Source: Halolamina litorea (GTDB taxonomy: Archaea > Halobacteriota > Halobacteria > Halobacteriales > Haloferacaceae). From it: a stretch of 64,000 nt of DNA. Made by a program: the position numbers and the translations under genes. The stretch's first letter is position 1; each line of letters opens with the position of its first letter. Below the pieces are notes generated by a model that saw only the letters and a list, made by a program, of their open reading frames with translations, did no database searches and had not been told where the DNA came from. Where the stretch lies: NCBI RefSeq assembly GCF_026616205.1, contig NZ_JANHGR010000002.1, positions 186,001-250,000 of the forward strand, given 5' to 3'. This document shows, piece by piece, positions 9,393 to 18,925 of this stretch.

Positions 9393-9725
9393 TCAGTCGA
9401 GTCGGATCAGGAAGTACACGACGGCGATGGCGAACAGCGCCTGCCCAGCGGTCGCGACCGGGCCGATGTCGAAGTTCACGCCGCTCCCGTAGGCCGCCGC
9501 GGCCGCGAGGAACAGCGCGGTGTTGCCGACGGCGTTGATCCGCGGGCCGGTGTGGACCGCCATCGAGCGGTAGCCGGCGACGATCGCCACCGCGAGGAAG
9601 GCGAGCGCCAGCAGTTCCTCCATCGTTCCGGCCCCGGACCGGACGCGATACCCCCCGTAGACGACGAGCGCGACGCCGGCGAACCCCGTCAGCGCCGTGC
9701 CAGCCTGCACGAGTCGATCCCCCAT
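9393..9725 (-). CDS. Small four-helix membrane protein, unknown function
   Basis: A 110-residue protein made almost wholly of four hydrophobic segments (about residues 11-28, 38-55, 65-83, 90-109) with short loops and a basic first loop. No catalytic or binding motif is visible. It lies between the MGMT-like gene and the MutS2-like gene, divergent from the latter, with 109 bases between starts. I do not recognise a named family. Codon use is like its neighbours, so it is likely a real conserved haloarchaeal gene. Confidence 0.7.
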   Translation of the reverse strand: MGDRLVQAGTALTGFAGVALVVYGGYRVRSGAGTMEELLALAFLAVAIVAGYRSMAVHTGPRINAVGNTALFLAAAAAYGSGVNFDIGPVATAGQALFAIAVVYFLIRLD

Positions 9726-9834
9726 ATCGACTGAATCGACGGAGGGCGGCTACTTAATGTCGACGGCGGGGGCTCCCGACGGTCGAGTGGAACGAACCAC
9801 ACGCTTTTGGCCGATGGCGCGGAACCCCGACCGA

Positions 9835-11805
9835 ATGGAGTTCACGGCCATCCCGGGCGTCGGGGAGAAGACGGCCGCCTCGCTGGCCGAACTCGACGAC
9901 GCCGAGGCGGCGTTGCGAAGCGGCGACGTGGCGGCCATCGCCCGCGCGCCGTCGATCACCGAGGGCCGCGCGGCGGCTATCGCCCGCGCCGCCGTCCGTC
10001 GGGAGCACGACGACGACGGGGGGTTCCTCGCCACCGACCGCGCCGACGAGATATACGACCAAGCGCTCTCGCTGCTGCAGGCCCGTGCCGTCACCGACTA
10101 CGGCGCCAAGCGCCTCCAGACGTTCTTCCCGAGCAGCGCCGCCTCCCGGATCGAGGAGGTCCGGGGCTTCGCGGCCGCTGCGACCGAACGCGACCCCGAC
10201 CCCGACCTGCTCGACGCGCTCGCCGGCGTCGAACCGCTCGAACCGGCGGAGGGGATCCGTGTCCGAGAGCGCTGTCTCGCCACCAACGACGCCGAGCGCT
10301 ACGCCGAGGCCAAGGCCGCCCTGCCCGAACTCCCCGTCGAGGTCATCGACGAACGCCGGGAACTCGGCGAACTCGGGCGCTCGTACTCGACGGTGTACGT
10401 CCTCGACGCGGAGTTCGCGGGCATCGACGTGGACGGCGACGTGCGCGTGGTCCCCGACGCGCTCGAACGGCCCGCGGAGTTCGTCCCCGAGCGCACGCTC
10501 ACCTTCTTCGCCGACAACCGCGAGCGCCTCCTCGCCGCCGCAGCGGTCCACGAGACGGCTGGCACGAAACCGAGCGGCGACCTCGATTCGCTCCGCGCGG
10601 CGCTCGACCGCGTCGACGAGGACGGCGGCATCGTCGGCGACGAGGAACTCGAACGGCTCTCGGTGGCCGTCGACGACCTCGACGCCGCCGTCAGCACGGC
10701 CGAATCGGTCGGCAACGACCACCTCCGGGACGCTATCGGCGAACAGGACGTGACCATCGAGGGCACGGACTTCCTCTCGTTGGTCGAACAGGGCGCCCGC
10801 GTCGACTCCCTCCTGTCGCGGGAACTCGCTGACGACTACGACGAGGCGGTCCGGCTGGCCCGCGAGCACGTCGTCGACAGCCTCGACCTCGACTCGGGGG
10901 AGGCGGAGTTCGTCGAGCGGGTCTTCGGCGGCGAGCCCTCGTTCCCGCTCGAACACAACGAGGAGGCCGTCTCTCGGCTCAGCACCGAACTCGCCGCCGA
11001 CCGGGACCGCCGGGCGAACCGACTGGAGACCGAACTGGCCGCGGAACTCCGGGACCTCCGCGAGCCAGCCGAATCGATGGTCGAGGAGGCGCTCGAACTC
11101 GACGTGGAGTTGGCGGTCGCGCGCTTCGCCGACGACTTCGACTGCACGATGCCGACCTTCGCGGGCGAGGGGTTCGAGATCGAGGGCGGGCGCTCGCCGC
11201 TGCTGGACGTGGACTTCGACGAGGTCGACCCCGTCGACTACGGCGTCGAGGGCGTCACCCTCCTCTCGGGGGTCAACTCCGGCGGGAAGACCTCGACGCT
11301 CGACCTGGTGGGGTTGATCGTCGTCCTCGCCCACATGGGCCTGCCAGTCCCGGCCGAGCGCGCCCGCGTGAGCCGTGTCTCGGAACTGCACTACTACGCC
11401 AAGTCACAGGGCACTCTCGACGCCGGCGCCTTCGAGAGCACGCTCCGGGAGTTCGGTGACCTCGTGGCGGGCGCGTCGGGGCGCCTCGTGCTGGTCGACG
11501 AACTGGAGTCCATCACCGAACCCGGCGCCTCCGCGAAGATCATCGCCGGGATTCTCGAAGAACTGGACGAACAGGGCGCGAGCGCGGTGTTCGTCTCCCA
11601 CCTCGCCGACGGCATCCGTGAGGCCGCGAGCTTCGAGGTGGCCGTCGACGGCATCGAGGCGGTGGGGCTGGTCGACGGCGAACTCCGGGTCGACCGCTCG
11701 CCCAAGAAGAACCACCTCGCGCGGTCGACGCCCGAACTCATCGTCGAGAAGCTCGCCGGGGAGTCCGACGGCGGCTTCTACCGTGATCTGTTGGAGAAGT
11801 TCTGA
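9835..11805 (+). CDS. MutS2-like ATPase with N-terminal helix-hairpin-helix
   Basis: A 656-residue MutS-family protein. The N-terminus has a helix-hairpin-helix motif (IPGVGEKTAASLAEL), then a long helical lever and clamp region rich in acidic residues. The C-terminal ATPase has Walker A GVNSGGKTS near residue 480, Walker B LVLVDELES, and a switch histidine in VSHLAD. It ends shortly after the ATPase and has no Smr nuclease domain, unlike bacterial MutS2. It also lacks the MutS1 mismatch-binding domain. It more likely acts on recombination or branched intermediates than in classical mismatch repair. The ATG at 9835 was chosen over upstream in-frame starts because a TTTT-containing element (9801-9810) lies 27-30 bases before it. 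Confidence 0.85.
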   Translation: MEFTAIPGVGEKTAASLAELDDAEAALRSGDVAAIARAPSITEGRAAAIARAAVRREHDDDGGFLATDRADEIYDQALSLLQARAVTDYGAKRLQTFFPSSAASRIEEVRGFAAAATERDPDPDLLDALAGVEPLEPAEGIRVRERCLATNDAERYAEAKAALPELPVEVIDERRELGELGRSYSTVYVLDAEFAGIDVDGDVRVVPDALERPAEFVPERTLTFFADNRERLLAAAAVHETAGTKPSGDLDSLRAALDRVDEDGGIVGDEELERLSVAVDDLDAAVSTAESVGNDHLRDAIGEQDVTIEGTDFLSLVEQGARVDSLLSRELADDYDEAVRLAREHVVDSLDLDSGEAEFVERVFGGEPSFPLEHNEEAVSRLSTELAADRDRRANRLETELAAELRDLREPAESMVEEALELDVELAVARFADDFDCTMPTFAGEGFEIEGGRSPLLDVDFDEVDPVDYGVEGVTLLSGVNSGGKTSTLDLVGLIVVLAHMGLPVPAERARVSRVSELHYYAKSQGTLDAGAFESTLREFGDLVAGASGRLVLVDELESITEPGASAKIIAGILEELDEQGASAVFVSHLADGIREAASFEVAVDGIEAVGLVDGELRVDRSPKKNHLARSTPELIVEKLAGESDGGFYRDLLEKF

Positions 11806-11955
11806 CCGTCGGAACGCTAAAACGGCTCTTTGTCTTTAGCTAACTACTTTGTCAAACGGGAGCCAAGCCGTGATTGCGATCCCCCGTTTCGGCCCTCCAC
11901 TAACCCGCTGTCGTCCCCGACTTCGGCCCTCCCTCGTGCCCGTTCCGGGCACACC

Positions 11956-12465
11956 TCACTTCTCGACGGTGAACTGCGCGAACGTCTCGCCGCCGACGGT
12001 GCGTAGCTCCCCGGACAGCCCGCCTTCCTGCGGTTCCAGTACTGCGAACGACTGCCTCGCCCCCCGCGGGTCCGCGTGGCTCCCGGGGTTCAACAGCGTC
12101 ACTTCGCCGGCCGCCTCGACGCGGGGCCGGTGGGTGTGGCCCGAAACCACGAGGTCCGCCCCGCGCTCCCGGCCGAACATGCCCAGTCCCGTGTCCCCGC
12201 CGCGCCGACGGTGGGTGGCCGCGATCCGGACGCCCTCGTACTCCAGTACGGTCGCCTCCGGCAAGCGTTCGGTTACGGCCGGACTGTCGGCGTTCCCGTG
12301 GACCGCGCGGAAGTCGTCGGTCCCGTCGTAGAACGAGTCGAGCACCGCCTCGGTCGTGAAGTCGCCGGCGTGGAGCACGAGATCGGCGTTTTCGACAGCG
12401 TCGGCAGCAGCACCGACGAGCGAACTCCCGTCGAGGGCGTGGGTGTCGGAGAGGACGACGAGCAT
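11956..12465 (-). CDS. YfcE/MJ0936-type metallophosphoesterase
   Basis: A 169-residue phosphodiesterase of the calcineurin-like superfamily. Metal ligands are visible in order: SDTH at the N-terminus, HAGDFT, HGNAD (in place of GNCD/GNHE), ATHR, and SGHTHRP, with NPGS at the end of the core. Small members hydrolyse phosphodiesters in the cytoplasm; the natural substrate is unknown. The frame is open about 23 arginine-rich codons upstream, but the family starts at MLVVLSDTH, so the ATG at 12463-12465 is used. It is convergent with the MutS2-like gene, with a 150-base AT-richer gap that shows no gene. Confidence 0.88.
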   Translation of the reverse strand: MLVVLSDTHALDGSSLVGAAADAVENADLVLHAGDFTTEAVLDSFYDGTDDFRAVHGNADSPAVTERLPEATVLEYEGVRIAATHRRRGGDTGLGMFGRERGADLVVSGHTHRPRVEAAGEVTLLNPGSHADPRGARQSFAVLEPQEGGLSGELRTVGGETFAQFTVEK

Positions 12466-12567
12466 GGTCGCCCGTCGGCGCGCGGCCGGGAAAAGCGACG
12501 CGGGCCGGCGTCGCCGCGAGCGACGGCGTGGCAAACCGATAAGTCACTCCCTCGTGACGGTCTGTCC

Positions 12568-13515
12568 ATGGCTGGCAGCACTGGGGTCGTGTTGGCGGCG
12601 TTGGTCGCCAACGGCGCCATCGCGATCCTCAAGTTCATCGGCTTTCTGCTCACGGGGAGTCCCTCCATGCTCTCCGAGACGTATCACTCCATCTCCGACA
12701 CCGGCAACCAGGTGTTCCTCCTCATCGGCATCCGCTACTCCGACAAGAGCGCGAGCCGCGAGCACCCCTTCGGCTACGGGAAGGCCCAGTTCTTCTACGC
12801 CTTCCTCGTCTCGGTGTTGCTGTTCGGGATCGCCGGCTGGGAGAGTCTTCGCCACGGGATCCACGCGATCCGGACCGCCGGCCAAACGGAGATCAGCACG
12901 TTCACCGTCCCCGTCGTCGGCGCCGAACTCGAGACGTTCTGGCTCAACGTCGCGGTGCTCTCGGCGGCGATCGTCTTCGAGACGTGGGCGCTCGCGAAGG
13001 CGAACGCGGAGCTTCAGAGCCAGATCGACCAGTTCGGCTGGTCGGGCATCCGCGAGGCGTTCGGCAAGACCAGCGACGTGACCACCCTCACCGCGTTCAC
13101 CGAGGACGCCATCGCGCTCGGCGGCGCGGGGATCGCGCTGATCGGCGTCGTGCTCACGCGCTACACCGGCGACGGCATCTACGACGCCATCTCGGCGGGG
13201 GTCATCGGGCTCCTACTCATGGGCTTCGCGCTCGCGCTGGCGTGGGAGAACAAGCGCCTCCTGCTCGGCGAGAGCCTCCCGGAGGACGTCGAACGGGAGC
13301 TCCAGAACATCGTCACCAGCCACCCCAGCGTCGTCCACGCCGACCAGTTCCGAACCGTCTTCTTCGGCCCGCAGAAGGCGATGCTGACCGCACAGGTCAG
13401 CTTCGACCCCTCGCTCGCGACCGGCGACATCGACGACTCCATCTCCGAGATCGAGCGAAAGCTCGAGGAGGCCGACAGCCGGGTCAGTCTGGTCTACATC
13501 GAGCCGGAGCTCTGA
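12568..13515 (+). CDS. Cation diffusion facilitator transporter (ZnT9-like branch)
   Basis: A 315-residue metal/proton antiporter of the CDF family. The membrane metal site in helix 2 is seen as ETYHSISDTGNQ (HxxxD type). The matching helix 5 position reads TEDAIALGG, with Glu-Asp where most CDF proteins have His-Asp, a feature I associate with the SLC30A9-like branch. A C-terminal cytoplasmic domain follows, ending SLVYIEPEL. A TATA-like GATAAG (12537-12543) sits about 28 bases before the ATG, so the message is probably leaderless. The metal transported (zinc, manganese, cobalt) cannot be told. Confidence 0.87.
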   Translation: MAGSTGVVLAALVANGAIAILKFIGFLLTGSPSMLSETYHSISDTGNQVFLLIGIRYSDKSASREHPFGYGKAQFFYAFLVSVLLFGIAGWESLRHGIHAIRTAGQTEISTFTVPVVGAELETFWLNVAVLSAAIVFETWALAKANAELQSQIDQFGWSGIREAFGKTSDVTTLTAFTEDAIALGGAGIALIGVVLTRYTGDGIYDAISAGVIGLLLMGFALALAWENKRLLLGESLPEDVERELQNIVTSHPSVVHADQFRTVFFGPQKAMLTAQVSFDPSLATGDIDDSISEIERKLEEADSRVSLVYIEPEL

Positions 13516-13560
13516 GCGCCGACCGCGAGTTCTAAGGCGGGCGCCCGGTAACGACCGCCC

Positions 13561-14148
13561 GTGCCGCGGTTCGACTACCCCTGTCCCGACTGTCACGCCG
13601 CCAGCAGCCTCCACGACGCCGGCTGCCGGTTCGAGGGAACCGAGTGGCAGACCGTCGAGCGTGCCTACGTCGACGTGCTCGCGCCGCTTACTGCCGGCGC
13701 CCGCAACGAGGACGACCTCCGTGACCTTGCCCCCGTGTGGGACGCGCTGCATCAGGCCGCCCTCTCACACCTCCGCCGGGCCGGCCGGGTCCAGCCCGAC
13801 ACCAACGGCCGACTCGAACTCCTGACAGCCGACGAGTACCGCGAACAGGTCTCCGAGCCGACGACGGACCCGATGCGGACGATCTACCGCCGGGGCTCCT
13901 ACCCCGGCTGCCACGACAACGCCGTCTTCGCCATGGTCGCGTGGTACGAGATGGTCGGGCTGACGTGGCCCGAGACCCGCGAGAAGGTGATCGAGTGGCT
14001 CGAGGAGTCCGGAACGTGGGCCCGCGGCGGCTTCGAGGAGACGAGCCCCGCCGAACTGGTCGACAGTAAGCGCCACGTCTACGAGGCCGGATACGGCTGG
14101 AAGGAGAAGGCCCAAGCCGCCAAACATGTCATCGAGCGTCACGCCTGA
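13561..14148 (+). CDS. Haloarchaeal protein with N-terminal zinc knuckle, unknown function
   Basis: A 195-residue protein starting with GTG. The N-terminus has a CPDC pair followed by a third cysteine (DAGC), suggesting a partial metal site. The middle and C-terminal parts have charged and aromatic residues (WYEMVGLTWPETREK, GYGWKEKAQ) but no motif I can assign. A TTCTAAGG element about 28 bases upstream supports the GTG start. It lies between the CDF and MFS transporter genes, all on the plus strand with separate promoters. Unknown function, likely conserved in haloarchaea. Confidence 0.75.
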   Translation: MPRFDYPCPDCHAASSLHDAGCRFEGTEWQTVERAYVDVLAPLTAGARNEDDLRDLAPVWDALHQAALSHLRRAGRVQPDTNGRLELLTADEYREQVSEPTTDPMRTIYRRGSYPGCHDNAVFAMVAWYEMVGLTWPETREKVIEWLEESGTWARGGFEETSPAELVDSKRHVYEAGYGWKEKAQAAKHVIERHA

Positions 14149-14279
14149 GTCCGGTTCTGGGGCCGTGGGGCGACGACGACCCGACTCCCCACCCGACCGC
14201 ACCACTCTCTCTCCGATCGACTGAACCGCCCCTCCGAGTGCGCCCACAAGCTTAGGGTGACTGGGGTGTCCATTCCTGT

Positions 14280-15584
14280 ATGGCCGTTCCGGAGGGTGCG
14301 ACCGCCGAGATCCGCGGGCGGCGGCGGGCGATCGCCGTCGTCATCGGCATCGTCTTCGTCGATCTGCTCGGCTTCGGCGTCGTCATCCCGATCCTCCCCT
14401 ACTACGTCCGCAGTTTCGCCGTCAGCGACGCCGTCATCGGCTTGTTGGCGGCCTCGTACTCCCTGATGCAGTTCCTCGCGGCGCCGACGCTCGGCCGCCT
14501 CTCCGACGAGCGCGGTCGGCGCCCCGTCATCCTGCTCTCGCTCGTCGGGAGCACGGTCGCGTGGACCGTCTTCGGCGTCGCCGGCGAGGTGGGCGCCATC
14601 GCCGGCACCGCGGCGGGGCTGGCGGCGCTGTTCTCCTCGCGGATGCTCGCCGGCGCGATGGGCGGCAACATCGCCGCCGCGAACGCGTACATCGCCGACG
14701 TGACGCCGGCGGAGCGCCGGGCGGGCGCGCTGGGTCTGCTGGGGGCGTCTTTCAGCCTCGGCTTCATTTTCGGCCCGGCGCTCGGGGGGTTGGCTGCCAG
14801 CGACGCCGTCGTCCGCGCCGCCGACGCCGTGCTTCCCGATCTCGTCCCGACGACGCAGTACTCGCTGCCGAGTTTCCTCGCGGCGGGGCTCTCGCTGGTG
14901 GCACTGGTGCTCGCGCTGCGGTTCCTCAAGGAACCCGACCGGCTCCGGGGGGCCGGCGAGCGCCGGACCCTGATCGACACCTTCCGGGACGCGCTCGCGG
15001 ACTCGTCGCTCCGGGGGCTCGTCATCGCGTTCTTCCTCTTCTCGCTCGCGTTCTCGGGCGTGCAGGTGATGTTCATCCCCTTCGCGGCCGACGTCTACGG
15101 CTACGACGCCACGCAGGTCGCGCTGTTCCTGAGCTACCTCGGGGTCCTCGGCGCGGTGAATCAGGGCGTGCTCGTCGGGCGGCTGAGCCGTGTCGTCAGG
15201 CCCGCCCGCCTCGCCGTCGTCGGCGCCGCCCTGCTCGCGTCCGCACTCGCGATGCTGCCGTTCTCCCCGGAGTTGGGCCGGTTGCTGCTGCCGTGGGTCG
15301 ATCTGGTGGCGCCGGAGTTGGCGTGGCTGCTGGTCGCCGGCGCGGTGCTCTCGCTGGGGAACGGGCTGCTTGGCGTCTCGCTGTCGACGCTGGTCTCGAC
15401 CGGCGCCAGCGACGAGCGACAGGGGAGCGCGTTCGGCGTCACCCAGGGGGCGGGCAGTCTCGGCCGGACCGTCGGCCCGCCGCTCATGGGCGTGCTCTAC
15501 GTCGCCACCTACTGGTCGCCGTTCGTCGTCGGCGCGCTGGTCGTGCTCCCGGTGCTCGGCCTGCTGGCACAGCGGGCTCGGTAG
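14280..15584 (+). CDS. MFS transporter, TetA-like
   Basis: A 434-residue major facilitator protein with 12 hydrophobic segments. The loop 2-3 signature GRLSDERGRRPV and the N-terminal FVDLLGFGVVIPILPYY are typical of tetracycline/multidrug exporter-like (DHA1) members. A longer periplasmic or cytoplasmic stretch lies near residues 175-225. It has its own TATA-like CTTAGG about 28 bases upstream of the ATG. Export of drugs or metabolites is inferred from the family; the substrate is unknown. Confidence 0.88.
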   Translation: MAVPEGATAEIRGRRRAIAVVIGIVFVDLLGFGVVIPILPYYVRSFAVSDAVIGLLAASYSLMQFLAAPTLGRLSDERGRRPVILLSLVGSTVAWTVFGVAGEVGAIAGTAAGLAALFSSRMLAGAMGGNIAAANAYIADVTPAERRAGALGLLGASFSLGFIFGPALGGLAASDAVVRAADAVLPDLVPTTQYSLPSFLAAGLSLVALVLALRFLKEPDRLRGAGERRTLIDTFRDALADSSLRGLVIAFFLFSLAFSGVQVMFIPFAADVYGYDATQVALFLSYLGVLGAVNQGVLVGRLSRVVRPARLAVVGAALLASALAMLPFSPELGRLLLPWVDLVAPELAWLLVAGAVLSLGNGLLGVSLSTLVSTGASDERQGSAFGVTQGAGSLGRTVGPPLMGVLYVATYWSPFVVGALVVLPVLGLLAQRAR

Positions 15585-15650
15585 CGCGGCCGCAGGACCG
15601 GCGTGACATCGCCCCCGCGGTTTATGTCGGTTCCGTCGGTATCGGGAGTA

Positions 15651-17309
15651 ATGAACTGGGGGCTCGGCTACGTCGTCCTCGCTGCCCTCAGCGGCCTCAC
15701 GACCCTCGCACTCGCCGTCTACGCCGTGCGACGCGACGAACCGGGAGCGACGTACTTCGCGGCGATGATGGCCGGGGCGTCCATCTGGGCGCTCCCCTAC
15801 GCGGCCTCGCTGTTGGTCCCCGACCCCGCCGTCCACGTCCTCTTCGAACTCCCCGTCGAGGTGGGAAAGGCGGTGCTCGTCCCCTCGTGGCTGCTGTTCG
15901 CGCTCGCCTACACCGGCCGCGGGGGATACATCAGTCGCCGGCTGATCGCCGGGATATTCGCCCTCCCGGCGGCGACGATGGCGCTGATCGTCACCAACGA
16001 CAGCCACGGCCTCGTCTGGTCGAACTACCGGGTCGTCGAACAGTTGGGGATCTCGATCAGTTGGTACGACCCCGGCGTTTGGCACTGGATACACGTCGGC
16101 TACGGCTGGCTGCTCGTCGGCATCGGCGTCGCGCTCATCTTCGAGTTGGTGCTCTCCCGGGACTCGCTCTACCGGGATCAGGCGGTCGCGCTCGTGGTCG
16201 GCACGCTCGTCGCCACGGTCACGCAGGCCAAGGCCGCGCTGTTCGTCGGCCCCTATCCGGGACTGGACCTCACTCCCGTCGGCCTCGGCATCACCGGGCT
16301 CTCCTTCGGTTACGCGCTGTTTCGCTACCAGCTGTTCGGCGTCTCCCCAGCGGTGGGTCGGCTCGGTGCCCGTGCGGCCCTCGACGACGTCGGCGTCGGC
16401 GTCGCCATCATCACCCGCAACGGCGACGTGGCCGAACTCAACGCCGCCGCCGAGGCCGCTCTCGGCACCGATACCGACGGCGCGGTCGGCGACCCCCTCG
16501 ATAGCTTCCTCCCCGTCGACCGCTTCGACCCCGCGGACCCGCCCGAGACCGTCGAGATCACCGACGACGAGCGCCGCAGCTACGAGGTGACGGTCAGCCC
16601 CGTCGACGACCAGCACAGCGAGCCGCTGGGCTACACGGTCGTGCTCTCGGACGTGACCGTCCGGGAGCGCCAGCGCCAGCGCGTGGAGGTGCTCAACCGC
16701 GTACTCCGGCACAACCTCCGGAACGACCTCACGGTCGTCCTCGGCTACGCGGGGACGCTCGCCGACCGACTCGACGGGGAGGAGCGGGAGATGGCCGAGA
16801 TGATCGAGGAGAACGCCCGCGGGCTGGCCGATCTGGGGGAGAACGCCCGGCAGGTCGAGGCGTTCCTCGACGCCGAGGAGACGACGTTCGACGCCGCGGC
16901 GGCGGTCCGATCGGTGGTCGCTGACCTCGGCACCGAGTGGCCGGACGCGACCGTCGAGACGGCGATTCCCGACTCGCTAGCGCTCCAAGGGGTCGAGCGG
17001 GCCTTTGAGGCCATCGTCGAGAACCTCCTCGAGAACGCGCTGGAGCACGGCGACGACCCGGTTCGGGTCTCCTTGATCGCCGAAGACGGCGTCGCCCGCC
17101 TCGTCGTCGCCGACGCCGGGCCCGGGATCCCCGACCACGAGGTCGCCGTGCTCCGTTCCGGCGGGGAGACGGCGCTCGAACACGGCAGCGGGCTCGGCCT
17201 CTGGGCGGTCCACTGGGGGGCGACGCTCCTCGGCGCCACGACGGAGATCGAGACACCCGAGGGCGGCGGGACGCGGATCGAGGTCCGGTTCCCGATGGAC
17301 GCCGATTAA
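15651..17309 (+). CDS. Sensor histidine kinase with 7TM input domain and PAS
   Basis: A 552-residue sensor kinase. Seven N-terminal hydrophobic segments (about residues 5-230) form a 7TM histidine-kinase input region with the LVWSNYR loop. A PAS domain (about 240-335) follows. The H-box is NRVLRHNLRNDL with His354, and the ATPase has ENLLENALEHG (N box), DAGPGIP (G1) and SGLGLWAVHW (G2). The start at 15651 is set by TTTATG about 29 bases upstream. No response regulator is adjacent, which is common in haloarchaea. The ligand is unknown. The stop codon overlaps that of the convergent HAD gene. Confidence 0.92.
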   Translation: MNWGLGYVVLAALSGLTTLALAVYAVRRDEPGATYFAAMMAGASIWALPYAASLLVPDPAVHVLFELPVEVGKAVLVPSWLLFALAYTGRGGYISRRLIAGIFALPAATMALIVTNDSHGLVWSNYRVVEQLGISISWYDPGVWHWIHVGYGWLLVGIGVALIFELVLSRDSLYRDQAVALVVGTLVATVTQAKAALFVGPYPGLDLTPVGLGITGLSFGYALFRYQLFGVSPAVGRLGARAALDDVGVGVAIITRNGDVAELNAAAEAALGTDTDGAVGDPLDSFLPVDRFDPADPPETVEITDDERRSYEVTVSPVDDQHSEPLGYTVVLSDVTVRERQRQRVEVLNRVLRHNLRNDLTVVLGYAGTLADRLDGEEREMAEMIEENARGLADLGENARQVEAFLDAEETTFDAAAAVRSVVADLGTEWPDATVETAIPDSLALQGVERAFEAIVENLLENALEHGDDPVRVSLIAEDGVARLVVADAGPGIPDHEVAVLRSGGETALEHGSGLGLWAVHWGATLLGATTEIETPEGGGTRIEVRFPMDAD

Positions 17310-17989
17310 GCGACCTCCGAGAGTGTGTCGAGGCCGTCGACGGTGACGACGCCCGACTCGGCCCCCGAGTCGACGTGGATCGGGAGGAACCCCGCCTCCC
17401 GCGCCGGCCGGGCGTCGTGCTCCAGCGAGTCGCCCACGTAGACGTACGCCTCGCCGGCGAGGCGCTCCCGGGCGGCGTCGAAGATCGCCGCGTCGGGCTT
17501 GTGAGCCTCGATCTCGTAGCTCGAGAGGAACGCGTCGAAGCGCTCGAACAGCCCCGCCGTTTCGAGTTTCCGGCGCTGGACCGACGTGACGCCGTTGGTC
17601 AGCACGCCCAGTGCCGTCTCGTCTCCGTCGAACGCGTCGAGCGCTGCGTGCGCACCCGCTGCGGGCGTCGACGCTGCCACCTCGGCATCGACGTAGGCGG
17701 CGGCGAGCTCGTCGGGATCGGCGTCGAGAGCCGTCGCCTCGACGGCGGCCGCCATCCCGGCTCGGTAGGGATCCGGCTCGAAACAGTCGAACGCCTCGAA
17801 GAACGCCTCGCCGTAGGCTGCCTGTGCCTCGGCGGTCGGATCGGCGTCACCAGACCACGTCGCGTTCTGGGTGCTCGCGGAGCGTTGCTCCGTGACGCCG
17901 ACGGCGTCGCAGGCTCGCTCGAACAGGTCGTCGTACTCACAGTCGAGGGTGAGGAGGGTCCCGTCGCAGTCGAAGTAGACGGCGCGCAT
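17306..17989 (-). CDS. HAD-superfamily hydrolase
   Basis: A 227-residue phosphatase-like protein. The motifs are nucleophile FDCDGTLL (motif I), VLTNG (motif II), HKPDAAIF (motif III lysine) and YVGDSLEHD (motif IV). The layout is of the phosphoglycolate phosphatase/haloacid dehalogenase type with an alpha-helical cap after motif I. The substrate is unknown. The minus-strand TATA-like CTTTTTT is about 28 bases upstream of the ATG. Its TAA overlaps the TAA of the convergent kinase gene, leaving no space for terminators between them. Confidence 0.9.
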   Translation of the reverse strand: MRAVYFDCDGTLLTLDCEYDDLFERACDAVGVTEQRSASTQNATWSGDADPTAEAQAAYGEAFFEAFDCFEPDPYRAGMAAAVEATALDADPDELAAAYVDAEVAASTPAAGAHAALDAFDGDETALGVLTNGVTSVQRRKLETAGLFERFDAFLSSYEIEAHKPDAAIFDAARERLAGEAYVYVGDSLEHDARPAREAGFLPIHVDSGAESGVVTVDGLDTLSEVA

Positions 17990-18049
17990 GCTCGTGGGTC
18001 GGCTGGCCGGCTGAAAAAAGCGGGGCGGGTGTGGGGCGGTCTCTCGCGG

Positions 18050-18793
18050 TTAGTCGCTCTGGATACGCGGCGCGAGCATGAACGTCACGTTGCCCAGCCC
18101 CTCGGCGAACTCGTAGTGAAGCTTCACCGGGAACTCCTCGCCGAGTTCGACGCGGACCTCGGCGTCGGAGGCGATGGCCTTGTTCATGTCCTTCAGGTAG
18201 TCGAGGCTGAACAGCGAGTCGGCGGGACCGGCGGTGAGGTCGATCAGGTCCGCAGCATCGAGATGCAGGTCCACGTCGTCGGTGTCGCCCTCGGCCTCGA
18301 TGTGGAACGTCTCCTCGGCCTCGTCGACGCGCAGGCGGATGTGGTCGCTCACCATGTCCGCGGCGGTGATCCCGCGGTTGAGCTGTGCCCCTTCGAGCAC
18401 GATCTCGGCGGGGAGGTCGAGGTCCGGGATGTCCGGCTCCTGTCGGATCGAGTCGGGGTCGATGAGCGCCAGCGTGTAGGAGAGCCCTTCGACCTCGATG
18501 TGGAGTTTGCGGGTCTCCTCGTCGAGTTCGAGGTGGATCAGGTCGTCGGCGTTGGCCATCCCCGCGACCTCCTCGAGTCGCGTGAGGTTGACGCCGATGA
18601 CGCCGCCGTCGGCCTCGTAGGACTCGAACGCGGCCGCTTCGAGGGTGAGGTCGACCATGCCGACGTTCGCCGGATCGACGGCTCGGATCGACAGCTCCTC
18701 CTCGTTCAGCCGGATCTTGCACTCCTCGACCAGCACGCTCACGGCGTCGAGGGAGTCCCGGAGCGTCGACGCGCTCACGATGGCCTTGAACAT
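18050..18793 (-). CDS. pcn: DNA polymerase sliding clamp PCNA
   Basis: Ring-forming processivity clamp for replicative polymerase, FEN1, ligase and other partners. It has 247 residues, the usual length. It starts [13 protein letters not shown] and has the interdomain connector region [14 protein letters not shown] and a C-terminus ending APRIQSD. It is strongly acidic, as in salt-adapted PCNAs. The ATG at 18791-18793 has a minus-strand GCTTTTTGAG element about 29 bases upstream. It is divergent from the aminopeptidase gene. Confidence 0.97.
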   Translation of the reverse strand: MFKAIVSASTLRDSLDAVSVLVEECKIRLNEEELSIRAVDPANVGMVDLTLEAAAFESYEADGGVIGVNLTRLEEVAGMANADDLIHLELDEETRKLHIEVEGLSYTLALIDPDSIRQEPDIPDLDLPAEIVLEGAQLNRGITAADMVSDHIRLRVDEAEETFHIEAEGDTDDVDLHLDAADLIDLTAGPADSLFSLDYLKDMNKAIASDAEVRVELGEEFPVKLHYEFAEGLGNVTFMLAPRIQSD

Positions 18794-18925
18794 GTCCGTT
18801 GGTTCCCCCCGCCACTCAAAAAGCCTCCCGATTCCGGGTGCCCCGAAGCGCCGTCGGTGCGGGGCAGGACCCGTCTCCGGACCGACTCCGCAAGCGGTAT
18901 GGGCCGCTGCCGAGAGTTCCGAACG

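Noticed and set aside
9754-11391. A 545-codon minus-strand open frame
   Set aside because: It is the mirror of the MutS2-like gene; the product has no motif and low complexity, while the plus strand has Walker motifs.
14139-16712. An 857-codon minus-strand open frame
   Set aside because: It lies opposite the MFS transporter and histidine kinase genes, both with clear motifs. Its product is a low-complexity Arg/Asp/Gln/Glu/His string typical of antisense frames in GC-rich genomes.
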